Both the position numbers and the translations under genes were made by a program. From Luteibacter rhizovicinus DSM 16549 (GTDB taxonomy: Bacteria; Pseudomonadota; Gammaproteobacteria; Xanthomonadales; Rhodanobacteraceae): a stretch of 64,000 nt of DNA. The notes under the pieces are model-generated. The model saw only the letters and a list, made by a program, of their open reading frames with translations. It did not search any database and had not been told where the DNA came from. The stretch lies in NCBI RefSeq assembly GCF_001887595.1, contig NZ_CP017480.1:372001-436000 (forward strand). Reading direction: 5' to 3'. Positions 56,639-64,000 of the stretch are shown piece after piece. Numbering within the stretch: position 1 is the stretch's first letter; every line of letters begins with the position of its first letter.

Positions 56639-57997
56639 TCAGCTCTTCGAGGCGGTCAGCGAATCGAACTGCTGCTGGAGAAAGCTGCTCGTGCTGCTCA
56701 GCTTGGTCATCATCGTGTCGAGCGCCGTGTACTGCGTCGTCAGCCGTGTCGTGTAGTCCTGCATGGTGACGTCGTAGTCACTCTGCTGCTGCGCGATGTC
56801 CTTGGCTTTCTGGTTCAGGTTGGCCGTGCGCTCGGTCAGGATGCCGCTGGACGAGGTCCAGCTGGTGATCATGGCGTCGAGCTTCGGCGCGATACCGTTC
56901 GTGCCGCTGAGCAGCGCCTGGGTCCCCTTGGGATCGGAGGCCAGCGCGGCGGTCAGCTTGGTCGAATCGAAAGCGAGCGTTCCGTCCACCTGGAATGACA
57001 CGCCCAGGTTGCTTAGCGAGGTCGGGCCTGGCGCATTGCTCGAAAGCTGGGAGCCGATCAGGCTGGTCACCTGGCTCTTCAGCGACGTGACCGTGGCGTC
57101 GCCGATGAGGGCACCGACTTCGTTGGTGGTCGAGTCGTACTTCGTCAACGACTGATAGGTCGAAACGAAGGAGTTATACGAGGTCACCAGGCTCTGCAGC
57201 GCAGAGGTCACCGCCGACGGATCGTTGGCGATGGTGAGCGAGCTGGAACCGACCTTCGACAGGGTAAGGGTCACGCCGTCGATCGCACCGGTGACCGAAT
57301 TGGTCGTGCTGGTGGCTGGCGTACCGTCGATCGTGAACGTGGCGTCCTGCGCCTTCGTCGTCGCCGTATCCGTGGTCGGATCGAAATTCAGCTTCGACAG
57401 ATTGCCATCGCCGCCGCTGGTGGTGACCGTGAACGCGTTCGCCGCACCGGTCGCCGAGGACGTCAGCACCAGATGGGCGCCGTCCGTACCGGTGATGATG
57501 CTGGCCGTGACGCCGGGGTTGTCGGAGGACTTGTTGATCGAATCGCGGATGTTCTGCAGCGAATTCGCGCCGGAGGCGACATTGAGGTTCATCGACTTGC
57601 CGCCGATGGAGATCGTCAACGTGCCGGTGCCGGCCGCGGAGGTCGCGTCGGTGAACCCTGCAGAGGTGGTCTTCTGTACGGAAGCCAGCTGGCCAACGAC
57701 GATGTTGTAGACGTTGGGCTGGGCCGTGGCATCGGCGGATGCGCCGATGATCGTGGAGTCGCCGACCGTGGTCTTCTGCGTGGTGAACGCGGAACCGTCG
57801 GTGAGCGCCTTGATCGCGGTCTGCAAACTCGTCAGCGAGGACGTGAAGTTGCCGATCGCGGAAACCTGGGTGGTGTTGCTGCTTGCCTGGGCAGCCAGTG
57901 CCTTGTCCGTCGCTGCACGCTTGTTGGCAACCAGGTTGCTGACAATGGACGCGACGTCGATGGAGCTGGAACCGAGTGTGATGGGGGTCGTGGCCAT
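56639..57997 (-). CDS. fliD: FliD, filament cap protein
   Basis: 452 residues. The N-terminal HAP2 domain begins ITLGSSSIDVASIVSNLVAN; the Ser/Thr/Ala-rich middle forms the cap plate; the C-terminal coiled coil ends YTTRLTTQYTALDTMMTKLS and SSFLQQQFDSLTA. It promotes flagellin polymerisation. A sigma-54 site lies directly upstream. Confidence 0.95.
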   Translation of the reverse strand: MATTPITLGSSSIDVASIVSNLVANKRAATDKALAAQASSNTTQVSAIGNFTSSLTSLQTAIKALTDGSAFTTQKTTVGDSTIIGASADATAQPNVYNIVVGQLASVQKTTSAGFTDATSAAGTGTLTISIGGKSMNLNVASGANSLQNIRDSINKSSDNPGVTASIITGTDGAHLVLTSSATGAANAFTVTTSGGDGNLSKLNFDPTTDTATTKAQDATFTIDGTPATSTTNSVTGAIDGVTLTLSKVGSSSLTIANDPSAVTSALQSLVTSYNSFVSTYQSLTKYDSTTNEVGALIGDATVTSLKSQVTSLIGSQLSSNAPGPTSLSNLGVSFQVDGTLAFDSTKLTAALASDPKGTQALLSGTNGIAPKLDAMITSWTSSSGILTERTANLNQKAKDIAQQQSDYDVTMQDYTTRLTTQYTALDTMMTKLSSTSSFLQQQFDSLTASKS

Positions 57998-58082
57998 GAA
58001 GCTCTCCTGGTGGACGCCTCACTGCCCTGGGCGCCAATTTGTCGACGGCTGGCCCCCTTGCGAGGACCAGCCGCAGACAACT

Positions 58083-58100
58083 AAGCAATTACCCTGCCAA
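58083..58100 (-). promoter_or_regulatory. Sigma-54 promoter of the fliD operon
   Basis: Minus strand TTGGCAGGGTAATTGCTT: TGGCAGG-GTAA-TTGCT, one mismatch to the RpoN consensus, GG and GC ten bases apart. It begins five bases after the fliC stop, so fliD can be transcribed independently of fliC. Confidence 0.88.
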
Positions 58101-58105
58101 GCTTG

Positions 58106-59536
58106 TTACTGGAGCAGCTTGGTGACGATCTGCTGGCTCTGGTTGGCCTGGGCGAGAACCGAGACGCCGGCCTGCTGCAGGATCTGAGCCGAAGACATGT
58201 TCGCCGTTTCCTGGGCGAAGTCGGCGTCGGTGATGGCCGACTTCGACGAGGTCAGGTTCTGCGAGATGTTCTGCAGGTTGGAGATGGTCGACTCGAAGCG
58301 GTTCTGCACGGCACCGAGGGTCGAGCGCAGGCTGGAAACCGACTGCAGGGCGGCATCGATGTGGTTGATCGTGTCGTTGGCGCCGTCGACCGTCTTGACG
58401 CTGGAATCGGCCAGGGTCTGCGTGGTGCTGACCGCGTCGGTCTGGCTCGTGATGCCGAGGGCCAGAGCGCCGCCCGTGGTCTTCGCTGCCACCGTGATGG
58501 CCGACGCCGAGGAGAACTTCAGCGAACCGTCGGTCGATACGTAGGCATTGATGCCCTTGCCCGACTTCGAGTTGATCGCGTCAGCCACGTCCTGCATGGA
58601 CTTGAACGAGCCGGTCAGGTCGAAGGACTGGCCGCCGACCGTGAAGGAGGCGTCGCCAGCGACGAGGTCGATGCTGGTGGCGGTGCCCTTGACGGCGCCG
58701 GTGGAGTCAGCACTGGTAGCGCCGGTAGCCGTGGTAGCGGCCAGGCCGAGGGCCGTGTTGGCCGTGCCGCCGATGGCGATCGCGCCCTGACCGGGGCCCG
58801 TACCTGCCACTGCCGTGATCTTGATCTCGCCCGAGGTGTCGACGCTGGCGACATTGCCGCCAGCAGCCTTGTTGATGGCAGCTGCGAGGTCGGTGGTGTT
58901 GGTGTACGTGCCGGCGGCGACGTTAACCGCAGCGCCGGTACCCGCCGTGACGGTCAGGTCGCCAGCGGCGAGCGTCAGACCCTTCGGGAAGGTGGCGGCA
59001 GCGATCGAACCGGTGGCCAGCTGGCCGACCTGGTTGGCCTTCATGCCCTGGTCGAGGCCGACGTTGATGACTTCACCGACGTTCGCGCCAACCTGGAAGC
59101 TGAGGTTCTGGGCGGAGCCGTCCAGGACCTTCATGCCGTTGAAGTTGGTCTGCGTGGCGATACGGGTGACTTCCGACAGACGCTGCTGGACTTCGGCGTC
59201 GAGAGCGGCGCGGTCGCTGTCCGAGTTGGACGCGTTGGTCGACTGCACGGCCAGCTCACGGATGCGCTGAAGGTTGTTCGTGACTTCGTCGAGGGCCGAT
59301 TCGGTCGTCTGCGACAGCGAGATACCGTCGTTGGCGTTCTGCACGGCGCGGTTGAGGCCGTTGATCTGCGTGGTCATGCGGGTCGAAATGGCGAGGCCGG
59401 CGGCGTCGTCCTTCGCGCTGTTGATGCGGTTACCCGACGACAGACGCTCGATAGCCGAGGCCAGCTTCGTCTGCGAAGTGCCCAGGTTACGCTGAGCGTT
59501 CAGCGACATGATGTTGGTGTTGATGGTCAGAGCCAT
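58106..59536 (-). CDS. fliC: Flagellin
   Basis: 476 residues. The N-terminal D0/D1 region begins ALTINTNIMSLNAQRNLGTS and includes LSSGNRINSAKDDAAGLAIS; the C-terminal D1/D0 ends ANMSSAQILQQAGVSVLAQA and NQSQQIVTKLLQ. The central part (about 165-390) is Ala/Gly/Thr-rich with flagellin-IN type segments (TDLAAAINKAAGGNVASVD, MQDVADAINSKSGKGINAYV). AAGGA precedes the ATG at 59536. It is the only flagellin gene in the window and has its own sigma-28 promoter. Confidence 0.97.
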   Translation of the reverse strand: MALTINTNIMSLNAQRNLGTSQTKLASAIERLSSGNRINSAKDDAAGLAISTRMTTQINGLNRAVQNANDGISLSQTTESALDEVTNNLQRIRELAVQSTNASNSDSDRAALDAEVQQRLSEVTRIATQTNFNGMKVLDGSAQNLSFQVGANVGEVINVGLDQGMKANQVGQLATGSIAAATFPKGLTLAAGDLTVTAGTGAAVNVAAGTYTNTTDLAAAINKAAGGNVASVDTSGEIKITAVAGTGPGQGAIAIGGTANTALGLAATTATGATSADSTGAVKGTATSIDLVAGDASFTVGGQSFDLTGSFKSMQDVADAINSKSGKGINAYVSTDGSLKFSSASAITVAAKTTGGALALGITSQTDAVSTTQTLADSSVKTVDGANDTINHIDAALQSVSSLRSTLGAVQNRFESTISNLQNISQNLTSSKSAITDADFAQETANMSSAQILQQAGVSVLAQANQSQQIVTKLLQ

Positions 59537-59630
59537 GGGAATAATCCTTTGTAAGCGGAACCGAAATGCCGGAGGTTGTGCGGCGTAGTCCGGCGGGGTT
59601 CCGTGATGGAAGCCTTCCGCCTCAGAGAGG

Positions 59631-59657
59631 TTTACGGCACGCCGGGAAGAAACTTGA
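59631..59657 (-). promoter_or_regulatory. FliA (sigma-28) promoter of fliC
   Basis: Minus strand TCAAGTTT, an 11-base spacer, then GCCGTAAA, against the consensus TAAAGTTT-N11-GCCGATAA (one mismatch in the -35, two in the -10). The predicted start is near 59623, giving a fliC leader of about 87 nt. The next 120 bp upstream (59658-59780) show nothing further. Confidence 0.9.
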
Positions 59658-59780
59658 GAACTTTTTCTGCCTGTCAACAACTTTCTTGATCAGGGTCCGG
59701 AAGAAACTGCGTTCCCAGGCTCTGTCGGGTTCCTTATCGGCACCATGTGCTCCGGGTTTAGGCCCAATTTCAGGCGGCTT

Positions 59781-59903
59781 GGTGGGAGCCGATTCATCGG
59801 CGAATGGTGACTACACCCGCGGCGCAGCCGCGACCTTGAGGTTGCTTGCCTCGGTTCCCAGCGGAGGGCGAAGCAAGAGCTCGCCGATGAATCGGCTCCT
59901 ACA
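59781..59903. repeat. REPIN-like pair upstream of fliC
   Basis: GTGGGAGCCGATTCATCGGC (59782-59801) and the inverted GCCGATGAATCGGCTCCTAC (59883-59902) are about 80 bp apart, with a small inner repeat (CGCGGC-GCA-GCCGCG). They lie in the 474-bp gap between flgL and fliC, upstream of the fliC promoter. Confidence 0.87.
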
Positions 59904-59924
59904 AGGAGCGGTATTGGCAGCCAC

Positions 59925-59955
59925 AAAAAAAGAGGCGGCTTGTAGGCCGCCTCTT
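59925..59955 (-). terminator. Intrinsic terminator of the flgKL operon
   Basis: Minus strand AAGAGGCGGC, loop CTACAA, GCCGCCTCTT then TTTTT. A 10-bp GC-rich stem followed by a U-run, 56 bp after the flgL stop; it separates flgKL from fliC. Confidence 0.93.
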
Positions 59956-59964
59956 GTACCAGCA

Positions 59965-59989
59965 GATCGCCGCTGAAGCGGCTCCCACA
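59965..59989. repeat. REP element after flgL
   Basis: GATCGCCGCTGAAGCGGCTC plus CCACA, the GCCGC-TGAA-GCGGC variant also found at 11.7 kb and inside cheA. It is located between the flgL stop and its terminator. Confidence 0.85.
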
Positions 59990-60010
59990 TGTCTTGCTCT
60001 TCTGCCTCGC

Positions 60011-61207
60011 TTACTTGAGGTAGTTGAACAGCGAGAGATTCTGCATCTTTACGTAGGACTGCTGCGCGGCATCGAGTGCCGCCTGTTGCTGCGAAAACTT
60101 GCTCGCCGCGCTGGCGACATCGAGTTCGGTCAGGTCGGACAGCGTGCCTGCGTACTGCAGCGATGTATCCGCACTGATCTGGGTCTGCTGATCGAGGATG
60201 TTCATGCGCGCACCGATCTTCGTGCGCGTGTCGGTGAAGCTTGTCTGCGCCTGGTCGAGGTTCTGCAGCTGCGCATTGAGCTGGTTGTTCATACCCGCAC
60301 CGCCGCCCGGCGTTTCGAAAGCAGTGATGATGCCCGCCACGGTCGAGAAGACGTCCTGCGACGACGACGGCGCCACGGCGAACGAGTCGCCCGCGGCCGG
60401 AGTGCCGGTCATGTTGAGCTGCGCGCCCTTGAAATTGATCGTACCGCTGTCACCGGAGTATGTGCCGGTAGACAAAGCCGGGCCGGTCGGGTTGGTCGCA
60501 TCGTGTATTTCGTAAGTCGTCGGCGAAGTGAAGTTCACCGTGTAACTACCGCCATCCCATTGCGAAGCGTCAGTCACCGAGGTGGCACCGACGACGCCCG
60601 TGCCGGTGTTGGTCGCGCCGGCCGTCGTCACGAAGGTGCCATTGCCACCGCGGATCGACATGAAGACGTCGGAACCGCTGTCACCGGTGGCTACCTGAAG
60701 GCCTGCCGCGGCAGCCACCATGCGCTGGTTCTGGTCGCCGCCGTAGCTCACGCTGAGGTCGGACAGGGTGAAGGGCTGCGTGGACGTACGACTACCGGCG
60801 AAGAGGTATTCGCCCTGCCCGTCCTTCGTATTGCCAAGGGCGACGAGCTGCCCGAGGGTCTGTCGCAGCTCCGTGGCGATGGACTGGCGCGACTGGTCGG
60901 TCTGCGTCCCGTTCATACCTTCGAGGGTGAGCGTGCGGATACGGTCGAGGATATCCCCCGCCGAAGCCACCGAGCTTTCTTCAGCCGACAATTTGGTGTT
61001 GGCCGACTGGATGTTTCGCGTGTATTGGTCGTTCTGTGCGCTGGCCGAACTGACGTCGACCGCGCGCGCTGCCGCCGCGGGATTGTCCGCCGGGGTCTGG
61101 ATGGCCTTGCCGTTGCCGAGCGCGAGCTGGGTCTGCGACAGATCGTACTGACGATCCAGCATCGTGTTGACGGCTTGCTGCGCGCCCCATGAAGTCGAAA
61201 TACGCAT
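60011..61207 (-). CDS. flgL: FlgL, hook-filament junction protein (HAP3)
   Basis: 398 residues. Flagellin-like N-terminus MRISTSWGAQQAVNTMLDRQ and IQTPADNPAAAARAVDVSSA, Gly/Thr-rich middle, and C-terminal helix ASKFSQQQAALDAAQQSYVK with the end LSLFNYLK. It links FlgK to the filament. The start is two bases after the flgK stop. Confidence 0.95.
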   Translation of the reverse strand: MRISTSWGAQQAVNTMLDRQYDLSQTQLALGNGKAIQTPADNPAAAARAVDVSSASAQNDQYTRNIQSANTKLSAEESSVASAGDILDRIRTLTLEGMNGTQTDQSRQSIATELRQTLGQLVALGNTKDGQGEYLFAGSRTSTQPFTLSDLSVSYGGDQNQRMVAAAAGLQVATGDSGSDVFMSIRGGNGTFVTTAGATNTGTGVVGATSVTDASQWDGGSYTVNFTSPTTYEIHDATNPTGPALSTGTYSGDSGTINFKGAQLNMTGTPAAGDSFAVAPSSSQDVFSTVAGIITAFETPGGGAGMNNQLNAQLQNLDQAQTSFTDTRTKIGARMNILDQQTQISADTSLQYAGTLSDLTELDVASAASKFSQQQAALDAAQQSYVKMQNLSLFNYLK

Positions 61208-61209
61208 GA

Positions 61210-63081
61210 TCAGCCCTGCACGGCAGTAAGAAGGGAGTTGAAGATCGTGTTGGCGGTGTTGATCACCTGCGCGGCTGCCGCATAGGACTGCTGGAAGCGC
61301 AGGAGATTGGCCGCCTCTTCGTCCATGTTCACACCTGAAAGGCCCTGCTGTGACGCCGTCGCCTGATCGAGGATGCTCTGCTGCGCAGTCAACGCGGTGT
61401 TCGCCTGCGCGCCAGCCGTACCCACCTGGGCAATGAGCTGGCTATACGCCTTGCCCACCGTGGTGACACCGTTGTCGAGCACGCCCTTGGTGGCGACGTT
61501 TGCCATGGCGAGCGCATTGCCGTTGTCACCACTGGCCGAACCTGCCGGTTTTACCGAGAACGTGTCGTTAGCGGCAGGCGAGCCCGTTAGCTTTAGCGTC
61601 CAGCCAGGACCGGTGATCGTGTCGCCATCGGCATAGGTCTGCGGCGCACCGCCATTGATCGAGTACGTGGTGGGCGATGTGAAGGTGATCGTGGCCGGCG
61701 TATTGAACGCCGGATTCGTCACGTCGGTCACCGTGAGGTTGCCGAGCACGCCCTTGCCGGTATTACTCGCGCCCTTCGTCGCGGCGAGCGGTCCGGATGC
61801 AGCGATCTTGCTGGTATCGGACACGGCGACCGACATCGTCGAGGCCGCGTTGCGTGTCGGCTGGATCTGGAAGCTGTCACCCGCCACGGCACCCGCACCG
61901 ACGGTGACGTTCAGGCCGCCGACCACGAACGGATCCGCTGCCGTGCCGGTACCGGTCATGGGTACGGTCACACCCGCCGTCGTCGTCGCGGACCAGTTCG
62001 TACCGTCGAAACGCATGACGTAATCGGAGGCATCGAGCTTCGAGACATCCGCGACGGTGGCCGTGACCGAACCCGTGCCCTTGTTCGCCGTGCTGTTGAA
62101 CACCGCCGGGTCGGCGATGTTGAAGAAGTCGCCACCGGCCGCGCCGTTGAGGTCGATGCCCTGAGCGCTCTGCTTGTTGAAGGCGTCCGTCATGGCGATG
62201 GCCGCGCGGCCGAGCTGGTTACGCGCCGGATCCAGCACATTGGTACGGAAATCGAAGGTCGCCCCCAGTGACCCCGAGCCCAGCTGGCTGCTGATCACCG
62301 AGCCGCCGGGGCCGACCACTTCCAGGCGCGATGAATCGTACTGGTTGTTCGCCGTGCTCAGCTGGGTGGCATTGGTCCCGTTGACCAGCGGCTGGCCGTT
62401 ACCCACGGAGACCGTATACATGTGGTCGCTGGTCTGGGTGACATTGACCCCGACGATCTGGGACAGCTGGGACACCGCCTGATCGCGGGCATCGAGCAGG
62501 TCGTTGGGCACCGCCCCACCCGCGTAGCCTTTCTGGATCTGACCGTTGAGGTCCGCGATGCTCTTGGCCAGCGAGTTGATGCTGTCGACGGCGGCACTGA
62601 TCTGCTGGTTGGTCTGCTGGTCGAGCTGTTGGAACTGCGAGGACAGCGACTTGAACGTGGCCACCAGCGTATTCGCCTTGCCGATCATGGCCTGGCGGCT
62701 CGCGGTGTCGATCGGTGCATTGGCCACGTCGCTCACCGAGCCGAAAAAGCCGTCGAGCGCCGTCTGCAGGTTCGCCGAACCGCTCACCGCATTGTTCACC
62801 GAGGCGGTGAGCGTGGCGTACTGCGAGGCGCGGCTTTGCCCGGAACTGGCCGACCACACCGACTGGGTCAGAAACTGGCTGTAGGCACGCTGCACGCTGA
62901 TCGCATCGGCACCCTGGCCGACGTAATAGCCGCCGTTGTATTGGGGCGCGCGCGCGTTGAATGTCGTCGTTTGCCGCGTGTAACCCGCGGTGTTGACGTT
63001 GCTGATGTTGTGACCAACGGTCGACAGTCCTACCTGCGACGCAAGCAGTCCTGATACACCGGTGGAGAGCAGATCGGCCAT
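61210..63081 (-). CDS. flgK: FlgK, hook-associated protein 1
   Basis: 623 residues. N-terminus LLSTGVSGLLASQVGLSTVG followed by HNISNVNTAGYTRQTTTFNA; C-terminus SGVNMDEEAANLLRFQQSYA and AAQVINTANTIFNSLLTAVQ. It joins hook and filament. The middle domain is expanded and rich in Ser/Thr/Ala, as in other beta/gamma FlgK proteins. It follows flgJ after 37 bp. Confidence 0.96.
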   Translation of the reverse strand: MADLLSTGVSGLLASQVGLSTVGHNISNVNTAGYTRQTTTFNARAPQYNGGYYVGQGADAISVQRAYSQFLTQSVWSASSGQSRASQYATLTASVNNAVSGSANLQTALDGFFGSVSDVANAPIDTASRQAMIGKANTLVATFKSLSSQFQQLDQQTNQQISAAVDSINSLAKSIADLNGQIQKGYAGGAVPNDLLDARDQAVSQLSQIVGVNVTQTSDHMYTVSVGNGQPLVNGTNATQLSTANNQYDSSRLEVVGPGGSVISSQLGSGSLGATFDFRTNVLDPARNQLGRAAIAMTDAFNKQSAQGIDLNGAAGGDFFNIADPAVFNSTANKGTGSVTATVADVSKLDASDYVMRFDGTNWSATTTAGVTVPMTGTGTAADPFVVGGLNVTVGAGAVAGDSFQIQPTRNAASTMSVAVSDTSKIAASGPLAATKGASNTGKGVLGNLTVTDVTNPAFNTPATITFTSPTTYSINGGAPQTYADGDTITGPGWTLKLTGSPAANDTFSVKPAGSASGDNGNALAMANVATKGVLDNGVTTVGKAYSQLIAQVGTAGAQANTALTAQQSILDQATASQQGLSGVNMDEEAANLLRFQQSYAAAAQVINTANTIFNSLLTAVQG

Positions 63082-63118
63082 CGTCTTTTCCTTCGCTTAA
63101 CTATTCGTGGGCCCGTGC

Positions 63119-64000
63119 TTACAGATCGCCGGCGACTTGCTTGAGCGCTGCGAGCGCCTGCTTCATCACTGGCCCGTTGGCGATATCGGTGAGCTTCTGC
63201 GCGTAACTGGGATCGGTGGCATAGCCGCCGCTGGTCAGTGCATGCGCGAAGCCGGCGATATCGTCGCCACGGCCGACAGCGTTCGCGAAGCGCGGACTGC
63301 TGGCGACCATGTTTGCGTAATCCTTGAAGGAGTCCGACGGCGAGTCGTAGGCGCGGAAGCTGTCCTTCTTGCGCACGGCAACACCGTTTTCGTACTCGAG
63401 CGTGGGAACGTTGACGCGCTTGCCGTCCCAGCTGCTGCCGGCCTTGATGCCGAACATGTTGTTGCTCGCCGTCGTGCCCTGCGCCGGCATGTGCTTGCCC
63501 CAGCCGGTTTCGAGTGCCGCCTGCGCCAGCAGTGCCCGCACGGAGACACCGAGTTTTTTCGCTGCCTCGATCGCATGCGGTGCGAGCTTCTGCACGAAGT
63601 CCTCGGGGCTGGAGATGGACATCTTGCCCACCGCGCTGACGACGGCGTTCGCGCCGTCGCCGACCGCCTGCCCCGCCTTGCCGAGCATGCGCTCGAGCGA
63701 ATCCATGAGACCGCTGTCCTGATCCGACTTCGACGACACGGCATCCGCCGTGCTGGCATCGCCGGTGACACCGGCGAAGAGTCCGTTGTCCGCCGACGTG
63801 CCCTGGGTGGGCTGCGCGCCGCCGAGCTGGCGCATCAGCATGTCGGCAATGCCGATACCCTTGCCCTGAGACAGCGTCACCGACAACTGGTGATCGAACA
63901 TGTCACGGTACGAGTTGGCCGCCTGCGAGCCCATGATGTCGTCGCCCATCGCGGAGCTGGCATCACGCATCGACTTCAGCATCATCTGGGTGAAGATGGA
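63119..64000 (-). CDS. flgJ: FlgJ, rod-cap muramidase (5' end beyond window)
   Basis: The reading frame runs off the right edge, so the N-terminal codons are missing. Visible are the end of the rod-capping domain (SIFTQMMLKSMRDASSAMGD, SYRDMFDHQLSVTLSQGKGI) and a complete glucosaminidase domain with the catalytic region LLAQAALETGWGKHMPA, FGIKAGSSWDGKRVNVPTLE and YATDPSYAQKLTDIAN. It cuts peptidoglycan to let the rod pass. The ATG at 63985 is internal. Confidence 0.95.
   Translation of the reverse strand, partial: SIFTQMMLKSMRDASSAMGDDIMGSQAANSYRDMFDHQLSVTLSQGKGIGIADMLMRQLGGAQPTQGTSADNGLFAGVTGDASTADAVSSKSDQDSGLMDSLERMLGKAGQAVGDGANAVVSAVGKMSISSPEDFVQKLAPHAIEAAKKLGVSVRALLAQAALETGWGKHMPAQGTTASNNMFGIKAGSSWDGKRVNVPTLEYENGVAVRKKDSFRAYDSPSDSFKDYANMVASSPRFANAVGRGDDIAGFAHALTSGGYATDPSYAQKLTDIANGPVMKQALAALKQVAGDL

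Noticed and set aside
58036..58076. GC-rich hairpin (CGGCTGG/CCAGCCG) downstream of fliC as an intrinsic terminator
   Set aside because: The stem is good but no U-run follows, so it was not called; it may still attenuate fliC read-through into fliD.

Overview
The window reads as a high-GC, gene-dense chromosomal segment of a polar-flagellated gammaproteobacterium. Three things point to the Xanthomonadales, most likely a Luteibacter/Dyella-like Rhodanobacteraceae: Pseudomonas/Xanthomonas-type gene order in the twitching and flagellar loci, a FleQ/RpoN/FliA-type flagellar hierarchy, and many copies of a REP-like palindrome (GGAGCCGATTCATCGGC and variants). The genus is inferred from family knowledge only; no search was run.

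Left part (1-18.4 kb), housekeeping and twitching motility. The 5' part of pilG faces gshB-tonB-yqgE-ruvX-pyrB, an order close to that around Pseudomonas aeruginosa PA0392-PA0408. A lipoprotein of unknown function, a BON-domain protein and a small secreted protein follow. Next come the retraction ATPases pilU and pilT (minus), proC-yggT (plus), and a minus-strand pair, hrpA-relA, encoding an RNA helicase and a monofunctional (p)ppGpp synthetase. A Dps-family ferritin gene follows.

Middle part (18.6-28.5 kb), envelope. A GH17-GT2 fusion glucan synthase (NdvB-like) is followed by the tamA-tamB translocation pair. A secreted M35-like zinc peptidase with lower GC lies convergent to tamB and abuts the motility locus.

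Right part (28.5-64 kb), one almost uninterrupted minus-strand motility locus. In transcription order: flgJ(partial)-flgK-flgL | fliC | fliD-fliS-fliT-like-pilZ-like | fleQ | fliE-F-G-H-I-J-K | fliL-M-N-O-P-Q-R-flhB-flhA-flhF-flhG-fliA-cheY-cheZ-cheA-motC-motD-parC-parP-cheW-DUF2802. Most neighbours overlap by TGATG/ATGA/GTGA. Good sigma-54 sites precede fliL, fliE and fliD, and a FliA (sigma-28) site precedes fliC. This matches a FleQ/RpoN -> FliA cascade. cheR and cheB are not in the locus.

Most notable observations: (i) the CheA linker has no obvious P2 domain but carries three DEFEALLDSL-type peptides that resemble the CheY-binding ends of FliM and CheZ; (ii) the same linker contains four in-frame REP elements that are translated; (iii) a REP lies between fliO and fliP and revises the fliP start; (iv) GTCAC/GTGAC inverted half-sites recur in several motility-locus intergenic regions, including the fleQ leader, which also has a sigma-54-like site with a defective -12 element. 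No rRNA, tRNA, CRISPR array or insertion sequence was seen.
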